A stretch of 64,000 bases of DNA from Mycolicibacterium cosmeticum. GTDB taxonomy: Bacteria; Actinomycetota; Actinomycetes; Mycobacteriales; Mycobacteriaceae. The position numbers were made by a program, and so were the translations under genes. The first letter of the stretch is position 1; the number at the start of each line of letters is the position of its first letter. Below, one piece after another: positions 41,096-50,825 of the stretch. The notes below the pieces were generated by a model. That model was not told the origin of the DNA, made no database searches, and worked only from the letters and a program-made list of their open reading frames with translations. The stretch is taken from assembly GCF_000613185.1 (NCBI RefSeq), contig NZ_CCBB010000003.1, positions 62,001 through 126,000 of the forward strand. The letters are read 5' to 3'.

Positions 41096-41977
41096 ATGAG
41101 GCTGGACGGTCAGCAGCTGGCCGCCTACGCGGCCGTCATCGAACTGGGCAGCTTCGACGCCGCCGCAACCCATTTGCACATCACCCCGTCGGCGGTCAGT
41201 CAGCGCATCAAGGCGCTGGAGCAGCGGGTCGGCCAGGTCCTCGTCGTTCGCGAAAAGCCCTGCCGGGCAACACCAGCCGGCACACCGCTGCTCCGACTGG
41301 CCGCCCAGATGGCGCTGCTGGAGGCCGAGGCGCTGGCCGAGACCGGGGACGGGCCGCGGGAACCCATCAGGGTGGCCGTCGCGGTGAACGCGGACTCCAT
41401 GGCGACGTGGTTCGCCGGCATCTTCGCCCGGCTGCCCGGCATCCTCTTCGATATCCGGATCGAGGACCAGGACCATTCGGCCCGGCTGCTGCGCGCCGGT
41501 GAGGTGATGGGGGCCGTCACCACCGAACGGACGGCCGTCTCCGGATGTCGCGTGCAATCCCTGGGCGTGATGCGCTACATCCCGGTGGCGACCCAGGACT
41601 ATCTGCGGCGGTACCTGCCGGGCGGCTTCACCGCAAAGGCGGCGGCCGAGGCGCCCTCGCTCGCCTGGAATCGCGATGACGCGTTGCAGGACAACCTGGT
41701 GCGCAAGGCTTTCCGGCGTGATGTGCGTCGGCCGGTGCACTATGTGCCGACCGCCGAGGGGTTCCGTGCGGCGGTCCGAGCGGGATTGGGCTGGGGCATG
41801 TACCCCGAGCAGCTGATCGGCCCGGACTTCGTCCGGATCGCCGAGATCCATCTGGACGTCCCGCTGTACTGGCAGTGCTGGAAGCTGGACAGTCCCGTGG
41901 TGGACACCGTGACCGAGGCCGTCCGCAACGCCGCCGCGGTGCTGGAGCTCAAGACCGCAACACGCCGACGCAACTGA
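41096..41977 (+). CDS. lysG: LysG/ArgP-type LysR regulator
   Basis: A 293-residue LysR protein recognised as mycobacterial LysG (M. tuberculosis Rv1985c). The helix-turn-helix is LAAYAAVIELGSFDAAATHLHITPSAVSQRIKALEQRVGQVLVVREKPCRAT in adjoining blocks. The effector-domain segments AVNADSMATWF, IRIEDQDHSARLLR, SLAWNRDDALQDNLVRKAFRR and GLGWGMYPEQL are nearly identical to what I recall for LysG. It normally activates the lysine exporter gene lysE next to it, but no lysE is in this neighbourhood. Start supported by TAGCAT at 41083. Confidence 0.9.
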   Translation: MRLDGQQLAAYAAVIELGSFDAAATHLHITPSAVSQRIKALEQRVGQVLVVREKPCRATPAGTPLLRLAAQMALLEAEALAETGDGPREPIRVAVAVNADSMATWFAGIFARLPGILFDIRIEDQDHSARLLRAGEVMGAVTTERTAVSGCRVQSLGVMRYIPVATQDYLRRYLPGGFTAKAAAEAPSLAWNRDDALQDNLVRKAFRRDVRRPVHYVPTAEGFRAAVRAGLGWGMYPEQLIGPDFVRIAEIHLDVPLYWQCWKLDSPVVDTVTEAVRNAAAVLELKTATRRRN

Positions 41978-42032
41978 CTTATTACGGTCGTCATAAGACC
42001 AGTTAGACGTACACTATGACGACTGTCATAAG
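41978..42032. promoter_or_regulatory. Two operator-like palindromes ahead of a TetR gene
   Basis: CTTATTACGGTCGTCATAAG (41978-41997) is an imperfect palindrome. TATGAC-GACT-GTCATA (42015-42030) is exact. Both share the half-site TTATGACG/CGTCATAA. They lie directly before the TetR gene at 42043 and are good autoregulation sites. Confidence 0.7.
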
Positions 42033-42042
42033 AGGAGGGTGA

Positions 42043-42621
42043 ATGCGCGGCGAGGATGTGGATGCGCGGGCCCGGATGGTGGCCGGTGCCGCCGAGATGA
42101 TCCGGCGCCGCGGCATGAACGCCACCAGCGTGCGCGAGCTGGCCAAGCACACCGGCGCCCCACTCGGCTCGACCTATCACTATTTCCCCGGTGGCAAGAG
42201 CCAACTCGCCGCCGAGGCCGTCCGGTGGGCCGACGACCTCACCGCTCACAGGCTGACCGAGGCGACGGCGGCGGGGCCGGCCGACGGCCTGGAGGCCTTC
42301 CTGGCTATGTGGCGAGAGACGCTGGTGGACAGCGACTTCCGAGCCGGTTGCCCGGTGCTGGCGGTCGCGGTCGAGGAGATGGCCGACGGCGATTGCGCCC
42401 CGCGCGATGCGGCGGTGTTCGCGTTCGGGAACTGGACGACCATCCTGGCCGGCGCACTGCGCAAGAGTGGCGTGCCCCCGCACCGCGCCACCGGGACGGC
42501 CACCCTGATCGTCGCCGCGGTGGAGGGGGCGGTCGCGATGTGCCGGGCGGAGCGGGCCACCCAACCGCTGGACACCGTGGGGGAGCAGTTGCGCGACGTG
42601 CTGCGGGCGGTGCTCGGCTGA
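42043..42621 (+). CDS. TetR-family regulator (LmrA/YxaF-like)
   Basis: A 192-residue TetR protein with helix-turn-helix MNATSVRELAKHTGAPLGSTYHYFPGGKSQLAAEAV in adjoining blocks. The ligand domain contains DSDFRAGCPVLAVAVEE, typical of the LmrA/YxaF group that often responds to aromatic or drug-like molecules. AGGAGGG precedes the ATG. Two palindromes upstream suggest autoregulation. No transporter or enzyme gene follows on the same strand, so other targets are outside this locus. Confidence 0.9.
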   Translation: MRGEDVDARARMVAGAAEMIRRRGMNATSVRELAKHTGAPLGSTYHYFPGGKSQLAAEAVRWADDLTAHRLTEATAAGPADGLEAFLAMWRETLVDSDFRAGCPVLAVAVEEMADGDCAPRDAAVFAFGNWTTILAGALRKSGVPPHRATGTATLIVAAVEGAVAMCRAERATQPLDTVGEQLRDVLRAVLG

Positions 42622-42627
42622 GGCCGA

Positions 42628-44337
<1,710 letters not shown>

Positions 44338-44985
44338 CTATTGTCCGCGCTGGACCGGACGATCGAGCTTCGAGACATAGACGGCGGCCTGGGTGCGGCG
44401 CTGCATGCCGAGCTTGGCCAGGAGCCGGGACACGTAGTTCTTGACGGTCTTCTCCGCGAGGAACATCCGGGCGGCGATCTGCTTGTTGGTCAATCCTTCA
44501 CCGAGCAGGTCCAGCAGCACCCGTTCCTGGTCGGTGAGCCCGGACAACGGGTCGGAATGGTCGCTGGAGCCGCGAAGCTTGGCCATCAGCGCCGCGGCGG
44601 CCCGGTTGTCGAGCAGGGATCGGCCGGCTCCGACATCCTTGATGGCCTGCGCCAGCTCCATCCCCTTGATGTCCTTCACCACATAGCCGCTCGCGCCGGC
44701 CAGGATCGCGTCCAGCATCGCCTCGTCGGAGGTGAACGACGTGAGCATCAGGCAGCGCAGATCGGGCAGCTGTGACAGCAAGTCGCGGCACAGCTCGATG
44801 CCGTTTCCGTCGGGCAGCCGGACGTCGAGCACCGCCACGTCCGGGCGCAGCGCCGGTATCCGGGCCAGTGCCTCGGACACCGACCCGGCCTCGCCGATGA
44901 CATCGAGATCGGGATCGGACCCGAGTAGGTCGACGAGCCCGCGGCGCACCACCTCGTGGTCGTCGACGAGGAACACGGACACCAT
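44338..44985 (-). CDS. devR: DevR/DosR dormancy response regulator
   Basis: A 215-residue NarL-type response regulator, nearly superposable on M. tuberculosis DosR. It has the acidic pocket [32 protein letters not shown] in adjoining blocks, phospho-acceptor D54 in [21 protein letters not shown], and [16 protein letters not shown]. The C-terminal helix-turn-helix is [38 protein letters not shown] in adjoining blocks. The ATG at 44985 is preceded by AAAGGT; an in-frame ATG at 45021 is the alternative. It is first of the devR-devS pair and probably co-transcribed with the Acg-type gene 75 bases upstream. Confidence 0.95.
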   Translation of the reverse strand: MVSVFLVDDHEVVRRGLVDLLGSDPDLDVIGEAGSVSEALARIPALRPDVAVLDVRLPDGNGIELCRDLLSQLPDLRCLMLTSFTSDEAMLDAILAGASGYVVKDIKGMELAQAIKDVGAGRSLLDNRAAAALMAKLRGSSDHSDPLSGLTDQERVLLDLLGEGLTNKQIAARMFLAEKTVKNYVSRLLAKLGMQRRTQAAVYVSKLDRPVQRGQ

Positions 44986-45060
44986 GGGCGGACCTTTCGG
45001 AAGAGAGTCTGTGCTCATCATTGTGGACGCAGGCCGCGTGCGGCGGCGGTGGAAGCGGGA

Positions 45061-46035
45061 TCAGATCTCGACGCGCAGCACGTCGTGCAGCGGGCGGCGC
45101 GGTGTCGGCGGGGGCACCTCCTCCAGCGGCGATGCGACCCCCAGCCGCACGACCACCTGCGGTGCGGCACGCCCGACGAGCGCGCCGACGATCTCGCGGC
45201 TGACGGGCACCTCGGTCAGATGGCTCAGCGTGCAGGACGACAACCCGGCCATGGTGGCGTCCAGCAGTACCGCCGAGAGCGCCTCGCCGGCGGCCAGGAT
45301 GCCTTCCCGGCTGTCGTCGAGGGCGGAGACGACCAGCAGGCGGGCCTGATCCTCGCCGACGTCGAGGCGGCGCTCACGATTGCCCGTGACCGGGAAGGTC
45401 CGGCCGACGTCGACGCGATCGGCTTCCTGCGCCGAAATCAGGGCGGTGTGCGGTATACCATCGCTCACCTCATAAGGCGTTGTCCACCAGGTGATCTCGT
45501 GGTGATACTCGGAATCGTAGAGGCGCACCGCGTCGGTCAGGGCGGACGCCTCGGCCAGGGCCGGGCGGTCGGCGGGGTCGACGACGTCGACGGCGCAGCC
45601 GAAGTGGTCCGTGGCACCCAGCAGGCGCTCGAAGGCGTCCCAGTCCGGTGGTGCCGCGAACGGCAGCCGGTCGGTGCGTCTGCGCAGGATGGCATCGGCC
45701 CGCCGCCGCTGGTCGTCGGTGACCTGGGCAAGCTTGCTCAGACCGATGTCTGCGACGCGATACCGGTCCTCGGCGTCGGGGTACAGCGCGATATGGGTGG
45801 CGTAGCCGGCCGCGGCGATGGCCACCCGGAAATGATCGAGGGCGGCCCCGCAACTGATCAGGGCTTGCCGGCCGCCGGCGTCCGAGGCGACCAGATGGTC
45901 GGGATCGATGAACAGCGATACCGTGCCGGACCGGATCACCCAGCGCCACGGCTGGCTGTTGTGATACGACGGGGCGCGGCACGCCAGGTGTACGGCATCC
46001 TCGACGAGCGTGACGGGGACGAGTGTCGTCGGCAT
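45061..46035 (-). CDS. Acg-type nitroreductase-fold protein of the Dos regulon
   Basis: A 324-residue protein of the Acg family (M. tuberculosis Rv2032, Rv3127, Rv3131). APSYHNSQPWRWVI at residues 21-34 is the nitroreductase-fold entry; CGAALDHFRVAIAAAGY, RRRTDRLPFA and SALDDSREGILAAGEALSAVLLDATMAGLSSCTLSHLTEVP in adjoining blocks are typical. Family members bind FMN but are often inactive as nitroreductases and may sequester flavin. It stands directly upstream of devR on the same strand, with a Dos-box-like palindrome 36 bases ahead of its start. Confidence 0.9.
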   Translation of the reverse strand: MPTTLVPVTLVEDAVHLACRAPSYHNSQPWRWVIRSGTVSLFIDPDHLVASDAGGRQALISCGAALDHFRVAIAAAGYATHIALYPDAEDRYRVADIGLSKLAQVTDDQRRRADAILRRRTDRLPFAAPPDWDAFERLLGATDHFGCAVDVVDPADRPALAEASALTDAVRLYDSEYHHEITWWTTPYEVSDGIPHTALISAQEADRVDVGRTFPVTGNRERRLDVGEDQARLLVVSALDDSREGILAAGEALSAVLLDATMAGLSSCTLSHLTEVPVSREIVGALVGRAAPQVVVRLGVASPLEEVPPPTPRRPLHDVLRVEI

Positions 46036-46070
46036 GTCTCGATCTTGCGCCGCGGACCGGCCGGTGGGGC

Positions 46071-46088
46071 AGGGCCAGAAGTCCCTAA
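46071..46088 (-). promoter_or_regulatory. devR: Dos-box-like DevR binding site
   Basis: On the minus strand the site reads TTAGGGACTTCTGGCCCT. The GGGACT half is perfect and the CCC half has two mismatches to the DosR consensus GGGAC-TWWAG-TCCC. It lies 36 bases before the Acg-type start, where an activator would touch the promoter, and may drive positive autoregulation of devR-devS. Confidence 0.65.
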
Positions 46089-46113
46089 TCGGATGTGAGC
46101 TACGTCGGCGGTT

Positions 46114-46740
46114 TCACGAGCCCGGGCGCGAACCCTCCAGGTAGGCCACGATGGCGTTGGACAGTCCGCGGCGCGCCTCGTCCAGGTCGATATAGCTGCC
46201 GAGTTGTCGCTCCGAGGTGATGCCGCGCATGGCGCCGGGGATGAACAACGCCACCTCGCGCACCCGGGCCGGATCGACGTCGAGGTCGGCAAAAGCCTTC
46301 TGGCAGGCCTCGATCCAGTCCAACTGCCACGATGCCAGTTCCGCCGCCGTCTGCGGGTACAACCGCTCCAACTCGGCACGGTCGCGCGGCAGGGCGGCCC
46401 GCAGGTTTTCGATGGCGCGGGAGTCCGTCGCGGTCAGGCCGTCATACATGACATCGAGGATGGCCGACACGCGACCGGCGAGCGGCCCGTGCGGTGCGGC
46501 GCGCGAGGGCAACTCGCCGCGTCGCTCGGCGGTGAATTTCAGTACGGCCGCCCACAATCCGTCGATGTCACCGAACTGGTACTTCACCGTGCCCCAGGTG
46601 GCGCCCGCGTCCTTGGCGATCCGGTTACCCGACACCGATCCCGGTTCACCGGACGCCAGCGCATGCAGTGCGGCGTGCAGCATGCTCTCCCGGGTGGCCT
46701 GGCCGCGCCGGTTGGTGCGGCGTTCGGCGGCGTCGGTCAC
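46114..46740 (-). CDS. TetR-family regulator
   Basis: A 208-residue TetR protein. It begins VTDAAERRTNRRGQATRESMLHAALHALASGEPGSVSGNRIAKDAGATWGTVKYQFGDIDGLW in adjoining blocks, with the helix-turn-helix at about residues 38-60. The GTG at 46740 is preceded by TAGCAT (46748-46753) at seven bases, as for a leaderless start. It is divergent from the second Rieske oxygenase gene across 57 bases and probably represses it. Its 3' end leaves 25 bases to the Dos box. Confidence 0.9.
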   Translation of the reverse strand: MTDAAERRTNRRGQATRESMLHAALHALASGEPGSVSGNRIAKDAGATWGTVKYQFGDIDGLWAAVLKFTAERRGELPSRAAPHGPLAGRVSAILDVMYDGLTATDSRAIENLRAALPRDRAELERLYPQTAAELASWQLDWIEACQKAFADLDVDPARVREVALFIPGAMRGITSERQLGSYIDLDEARRGLSNAIVAYLEGSRPGS

Positions 46741-46797
46741 CAGGCAGATGCTACGCGAGTCTTGACTTTGATAGAACCCTCTGTGATTGTTGGCCGC
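46741..46797. promoter_or_regulatory. Divergent leaderless promoters
   Basis: Minus strand: TAGCAT (46748-46753) lies seven bases before the TetR GTG. Plus strand: TTGACT (46762-46767), 17-base spacer, GATTGT (46785-46790), then seven bases to the ATG at 46798. No strong palindrome is visible, so the TetR site remains undefined. Confidence 0.55.
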
Positions 46798-47826
46798 ATG
46801 GCAAAACCGCCACTGTCGATGGTCCCGACGGGCTGGTTCCAGGTGGCCTGGTCCGATGAGATCGGTGCCGGCGAAGTGCACCGGATGACGTACTTCGGCC
46901 GCGAGATGGTGGCCTGGCGGGCCCGATCGGGGCGGCTGACGGTGATGGATGCCTACTGCGAACATCTCGGCGCGCACCTGGGCCACGGCGGGCACGTCGA
47001 GGGCGAGGTGATCCAATGCCCGTTCCACGGGTGGCAGTGGAATCACGAGGGCCGCAACGTCTGCATCCCGTACCAGGACCGGCCCAACCGGGGCCGGCGG
47101 ATGACCACCTACCCGGTGGTCGAGCGCAATGCGTCGGTGTACATCTGGCACGACATCGAAGGCCGGGAGCCCTATTTCGAGGTGCCCGACATCTTCGCCG
47201 ACTTCGGTGAGCGCACCGCCGACGACTATTACCCCCAACAACGGCTGTACCGCACGGGGTTGGAGATCCATCCGCAGTACGTGCTGGAGAACGGCGTGGA
47301 TTTCGCGCACTTCAAGTTCGTGCACAAGACGCCCATCGTCCCCGAGTTCACCCGGCACGACTTCGCCGAACCGTGGTCCTACGTCGATTTCACCATCACC
47401 TTCGAGGGGGACGACGGGCAGCGCATCGAGGATGTCAACAGCGGGGTGGAGGCCATCAACGGGGGGCTGGGTATCGCGGTGACCAAGAGCTGGGGGATGG
47501 TGGACAACCGCACCATCTCCGCGGTCACCCCGATCGATGACCGCACCTCCGATGTCCGGTTCATGGTGTACATCGGCCGCACCCCGGGCCGGGACGACCA
47601 GCGCACCGCGGACAGGGCGCGCAAGTTCGGCGACGAGGTGATCCGCCAGTTCGCCCAGGACATCGATATCTGGCGGTACCAACGTTATTCGGATCCCCCG
47701 GCCCTGGCCACCGCGGAGTACGAGGGTTTCACCGCTATCCGGAAATGGGCCGTCCAGTTCTATCCCGATGGTCTGGGCGGCTCCGCGGCAGACCTTGCGA
47801 AAGTCAGGAAGGTAGACACGCTATGA
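46798..47826 (+). CDS. Rieske oxygenase, KshA-like
   Basis: A 342-residue Rieske non-heme iron oxygenase of the 3-ketosteroid-9-alpha-hydroxylase type. The Rieske ligands are C54-x-H56 (AYCEHLGAH) and C74-x2-H77 (QCPFHGWQW). The iron site N-x2-D-x2-H-x4-H is complete in ENGVDFAHFKFVH (N165, D168, H171, H176). It would need a KshB-like reductase from elsewhere. Its TGA overlaps the ATG of the amine-dehydrogenase-like gene, so both products probably work on one pathway. The substrate could be a steroid or terpenoid, unproven. Confidence 0.92.
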   Translation: MAKPPLSMVPTGWFQVAWSDEIGAGEVHRMTYFGREMVAWRARSGRLTVMDAYCEHLGAHLGHGGHVEGEVIQCPFHGWQWNHEGRNVCIPYQDRPNRGRRMTTYPVVERNASVYIWHDIEGREPYFEVPDIFADFGERTADDYYPQQRLYRTGLEIHPQYVLENGVDFAHFKFVHKTPIVPEFTRHDFAEPWSYVDFTITFEGDDGQRIEDVNSGVEAINGGLGIAVTKSWGMVDNRTISAVTPIDDRTSDVRFMVYIGRTPGRDDQRTADRARKFGDEVIRQFAQDIDIWRYQRYSDPPALATAEYEGFTAIRKWAVQFYPDGLGGSAADLAKVRKVDTL

Positions 47827-48899
47827 CCGAGCAGATCCGCGTCTTCCAGGTGGCCACCGGCAATGTCGGTACCGAGATGATCAAGCGCATCGGCAAGCAC
47901 CCCGATCTCGAACTCGTCGGCTTGCATTGCTACTCACCGGAGAAGATCGGCCGCGACGCCGGCGAGATCGCCGGGTTGGATCCCATCGGCGTCCTCGCCA
48001 CCGGGTCGGTCGAGGAGATCATCGCGGCCAAACCCGATGTGCTCACCTTCCACGGTGTCTTCCCGGATGAGGACCTCTACGTGAAAGTCCTTGAGGCGGG
48101 CATCAATATCGTCACCACCGCGGACTGGATCACCGGCTGGCACCGCGACACCAATCACCCGCACCCGTCCGGGCGCCCGGTCAGCCAGGTGCTGGCGGAG
48201 GCGGCGGCCAAGGGTGGGGCGACGTTCTACGGCACCGGCATGAACCCCGGGGTGAACCAGATCCTCGGTGTGGTGTGTTCGGCAGATGTCGCCGAGATCG
48301 ACAACGTCACCACCATCGAATCGGTCGACGTGTCGTGCCACCATTCCGCCGACACCTGGAAAGAGGTGGGTTACGGCCTGCCGGTCGACGATCCGCGCCT
48401 GCCGGGCATGCTGGAGCGCTACACCCGGGTGTTCGCCGACAGCGTGCTGCTGATGGCCGACTGCTTCGATGTGCAACTGGACGAGGTGACGTTCAGCTAC
48501 GAACTGGGTGCCTGCACCAAGGATGTCGACCTGGGCTGGTACCAGCTGCCCAAGGGGTCACTCGGCGGCAACTACATCAAGTACCAGGGCCTGGTCGGCG
48601 GTGTGCCGAAGATCGAGACCCACCTGGAGTGGCAGATGACCCCGCACACCGATCCGAGCTGGGATATCAAGGGCTGCTACATCACCCAGATCATGGGTGA
48701 CCCGTGCATCTACAACAAGCACATGATCTTCCCCAAGCCCGGCGTGGACCTGTCCGACCCGGCCAGCTTCGCCTCGATCGGGATGACCGTGACCGGCCTG
48801 CCTGCGCTGAACGTGATCACATCGGTGGTGGCCGCCCCTCCGGGCTTGCTCACCAGCGCCGATGTGCCGCTGCGCGGATTCGCCGGCCGGTTCAGGTGA
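47823..48899 (+). CDS. NAD(P)H-dependent amine-dehydrogenase-like protein (DapB-fold)
   Basis: A 358-residue paralog of the protein at 11678-12745. The Rossmann motif FQVATGNVGTEMIKRIG is followed by YSPEKIGRDAGEIAGLDPIG, TTADWITGWHRDTN, and FYGTGMNPGVNQILGVV. ATGA overlap with the Rieske gene shows coupling. In mycobacteria this family often adjoins oxygenases or lipid genes; its substrate is unknown. The end overlaps the convergent TetR gene by 8 bases. Confidence 0.85.
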   Translation: MTEQIRVFQVATGNVGTEMIKRIGKHPDLELVGLHCYSPEKIGRDAGEIAGLDPIGVLATGSVEEIIAAKPDVLTFHGVFPDEDLYVKVLEAGINIVTTADWITGWHRDTNHPHPSGRPVSQVLAEAAAKGGATFYGTGMNPGVNQILGVVCSADVAEIDNVTTIESVDVSCHHSADTWKEVGYGLPVDDPRLPGMLERYTRVFADSVLLMADCFDVQLDEVTFSYELGACTKDVDLGWYQLPKGSLGGNYIKYQGLVGGVPKIETHLEWQMTPHTDPSWDIKGCYITQIMGDPCIYNKHMIFPKPGVDLSDPASFASIGMTVTGLPALNVITSVVAAPPGLLTSADVPLRGFAGRFR

Positions 48900-49515
48900 C
48901 GTTGAGCGCCGGTCCGATCCAGCGCCGCAGGTAAGCCCGCAGCCGGGCGCCGGTCCGCGGCGGGTCGGTCGGCGCGACGATCATCGACTGGATGTTGCGC
49001 AACAGGAATTCGACCAGCTCGTCCAGCATGTCATCGTCGTAACCCATTGCCGCCCAATCGATATGGGTGTGACGCAACATCGTCCGGCACCGGGCGATGA
49101 CGCCGGCGGTGAGCATGCCACGGCTGAAGCTGCTGGTGCGGTCGCTGTCCAGCAGCAGTTCCAGCAGTGGCTCGTGGGGGAGGCGTTCGATGATGTGGGC
49201 GACCACCTCGACCAGTTGGTCGGTCACGTTCAGGTTGGCGGTCAGGATACCGACCTCGGCGACGAAGCCCTCCAAACTCACCTCGGCCACCGCGGTGAAC
49301 AGGTCCTCGGTGCCGGTGAAGTAGCGGTAGATGGTCCTGCGGGTGATGCCGAGCGCCTCGGCCACGTCGGCCAGTGCGGTGCGGCCGGCGCCCCGCTCGT
49401 CGATCATCGCCCTGGTGGCGTCGATGATCCGCTTGCGCGCCTCGGCATCGTCGGTCGGTGGCGCGCCGCCCCATCCTTTGCGTCCCACACCCTCGACTCT
49501 TCCAGATGGCGACAT
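48892..49515 (-). CDS. TetR-family regulator (RxGWxG subgroup)
   Basis: A 207-residue TetR protein whose N-terminus GVGRKGWGGAPPTDDAEARKRIIDATRA repeats the arm motif found at 16353 and 28374. The helix-turn-helix is RTALADVAEALGITRRTIYRYFTGTEDLF, and IDWAAMGYDDDMLDELVEFLLRNIQSMIV matches the paralogs. The ATG at 49515 has no clear ribosome site; the GTG at 49488, immediately before GRKGWGG, is an equally good start. It is convergent with the amine-dehydrogenase-like gene, and its target is uncertain. Confidence 0.88.
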   Translation of the reverse strand: MSPSGRVEGVGRKGWGGAPPTDDAEARKRIIDATRAMIDERGAGRTALADVAEALGITRRTIYRYFTGTEDLFTAVAEVSLEGFVAEVGILTANLNVTDQLVEVVAHIIERLPHEPLLELLLDSDRTSSFSRGMLTAGVIARCRTMLRHTHIDWAAMGYDDDMLDELVEFLLRNIQSMIVAPTDPPRTGARLRAYLRRWIGPALNVT

Positions 49516-49531
49516 CGGCGCGCACGCAGCA

Positions 49532-49843
49532 TCACGGGCACTGTCCGTTGTTGACGCACGTCGGTGCCGCGGTCGCCTTGAAGGTCGGTGCCGCGAACGT
49601 GGTGGCCGGCATCGACGCGGGCACCTGCGCGGTGGCCGTGGAACCCAGCTTCATGGCCGCCGTGGGGTTGACCAACATGACCGGCACGGTCGGTGACGAG
49701 TAGGTGCCGGTGGTCGAGGAATCTCCCGAACCACCGGCCACCGTCGAGCCGGGGGCGCCGCCGTCGACGATGTCGATCAGGAGGCCGACGGCGATCGCCC
49801 CGCCGCCGACCACGGCACACACTCTTTTCTGCAGACCCGCCAT
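49532..49843 (-). CDS. Small exported or membrane-anchored protein
   Basis: A 103-residue protein with an N-terminal hydrophobic segment (MAGLQKRVCAVVGGGAIAVGLLIDIV) that is a signal peptide or anchor. A Gly/Ser/Thr-rich stretch follows, then VPVMLVNPTAAMKLGSTATAQVPAS and a C-terminus with two cysteines (TCVNNGQCP). The ATG at 49843 follows GGAGGAGCGACG; 45 more codon-positions upstream are open but lack this site. This type of small conserved exported protein is common in mycobacteria; function unknown. Confidence 0.72.
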   Translation of the reverse strand: MAGLQKRVCAVVGGGAIAVGLLIDIVDGGAPGSTVAGGSGDSSTTGTYSSPTVPVMLVNPTAAMKLGSTATAQVPASMPATTFAAPTFKATAAPTCVNNGQCP

Positions 49844-50032
49844 CGTCGCTCCTCCACGGGATTTGGCATCGGGTGACAGCAGGAACAAAGACGCCCGGGG
49901 TATGCGGCATTCCCGAAAAAGGCTGTCTCAGCGGCCTTTACGTGCACCCACAAGGGACAGGCAGCTCACAGTTGGACACACAGGGCTCAGCCGGACAGGC
50001 GGCGCGGATCTGGAATCGGCAGGCCGAACAGC

Positions 50033-50075
50033 AAAAGGCCCGGCCGGTGAGTCGGGTGACTCGCCGGCCAGGCCT
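50033..50075 (-). terminator. Rho-independent terminator of the STAS unit
   Basis: On the minus strand GGCCGGCGAGTC and GACTCACCGGCC pair with one G-U. The stem is extended by AGGCC-type ends and followed by TTTT (50036-50033). It closes the transcript of the STAS gene and its small downstream ORF, and is the only hairpin in the window with a proper U-run. Confidence 0.75.
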
Positions 50076-50088
50076 CTGGACGATGGAG

Positions 50089-50151
50089 TTAGTGAGCCGG
50101 CTTGCGGTGACGGCGTACGAGAGCGGTCAGCCAGCGAACGTCGAGCAACAT
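50089..50151 (-). CDS. Candidate 20-residue peptide downstream of the STAS gene
   Basis: An ATG at 50151 opens 20 codons ending in TAA, encoding MLLDVRWLTALVRRHRKPAH. A very good ribosome site AAGGAAAGG (50160-50168) stands 8 bases upstream. The ORF lies entirely between the STAS stop (18 bases away) and the terminator. The peptide is amphipathic with a basic C-terminus. No family is known to me. The quality of the ribosome site and position make translation plausible. Confidence 0.45.
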   Translation of the reverse strand: MLLDVRWLTALVRRHRKPAH

Positions 50152-50169
50152 GCGATCCGCCTTTCCTTG

Positions 50170-50592
50170 TTATGCGGTCTTGTGCAGCAGTGGGAGCAGG
50201 CGCCGGCGGGCCAGGGTGCCCTCGGCGAAGTGATGCAGCGCCTCGGGAACCGACGCGGTGATCGGGAAGGCGTCGTCGAGGAGCCGCAGGATGTCGAGCA
50301 CCTGCGGGCTGGCCACCAGGGCCCATTCCACCCCGGCCAGATCGCACTCGTCATCGAGTCCGTACAGCAGGGACACGCCACGGGCGGACAGTCCGGTCAC
50401 GCCGCTGAGATCCAGCACGAACGGCTTCTCGGTGAGTACCAACTGCCGGACCCGGTGGGTGAGTCGCTCGAAGTTGGCGTCGTCGATGACGCCGGTCAGT
50501 GTCGCGACGGTCGCCAGATGGCGGCACTGCGCGCGCAACTGGGCACCGTCACACTCGACCGCCGGATTGCCGTACCGGAATGCGATCGTCAT
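50170..50592 (-). CDS. STAS-domain protein (anti-sigma-factor antagonist type)
   Basis: A 140-residue STAS-fold protein. After a short N-terminus, LATVATLTGVIDDANFERLTHRVRQLVLTEKPFVLDLSGVTGLSARGVSLLYGLDDECDLAGVEWALVASPQVLDILRLL in adjoining blocks fits the family. The usual D-S-x-G-L phospho-site reads LSARGVSLL, so Ser69 or Ser73 may be the regulated serine. It probably acts in a partner-switching cascade or in stress sensing. No anti-sigma kinase gene adjoins. GGGAGGCC precedes the ATG. Confidence 0.8.
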   Translation of the reverse strand: MTIAFRYGNPAVECDGAQLRAQCRHLATVATLTGVIDDANFERLTHRVRQLVLTEKPFVLDLSGVTGLSARGVSLLYGLDDECDLAGVEWALVASPQVLDILRLLDDAFPITASVPEALHHFAEGTLARRRLLPLLHKTA

Positions 50593-50825
50593 GTTGGGCC
50601 TCCCTTCGGTGTCTCTCCACGTCGGTGAACGTGATACCGAAGTTATCCACCGAATTTAAGGTACCTGGGAGTACGCATTAATACTTTGCTAAGAAGTACC
50701 CCTGAAGCGCGCGTAAGGGTTTGCTGAGAAAATCGTACACCGTTGTGCGACAACATATTTCGTGAAAATAAGACATTTTCTCAGTAATTGACGCCAACTT
50801 ACCGTGCAGTAGCCTCAGTTTATTC
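50593..50825. other. AT-rich intergenic region with inverted repeat
   Basis: This is the most AT-rich stretch of the window. CTGAGAAAAT (50724-50733) and ATTTTCTCAG (50775-50784) form an exact inverted repeat around 41 bases. TTGCTAAG/TTGCTGAG and TACTT/AAGTA motifs are scattered nearby. It must hold the STAS promoter, and because the polymerase gene ends at its right side it may hold that gene's terminator. I see no gene in it. Confidence 0.5.

Noticed and set aside
50033..50075. A riboswitch upstream of the small exported protein gene
   Set aside because: The structure is a simple hairpin followed by a U-run on the minus strand, downstream of the STAS unit and about 190 bases from the exported-protein start, which fits a terminator.
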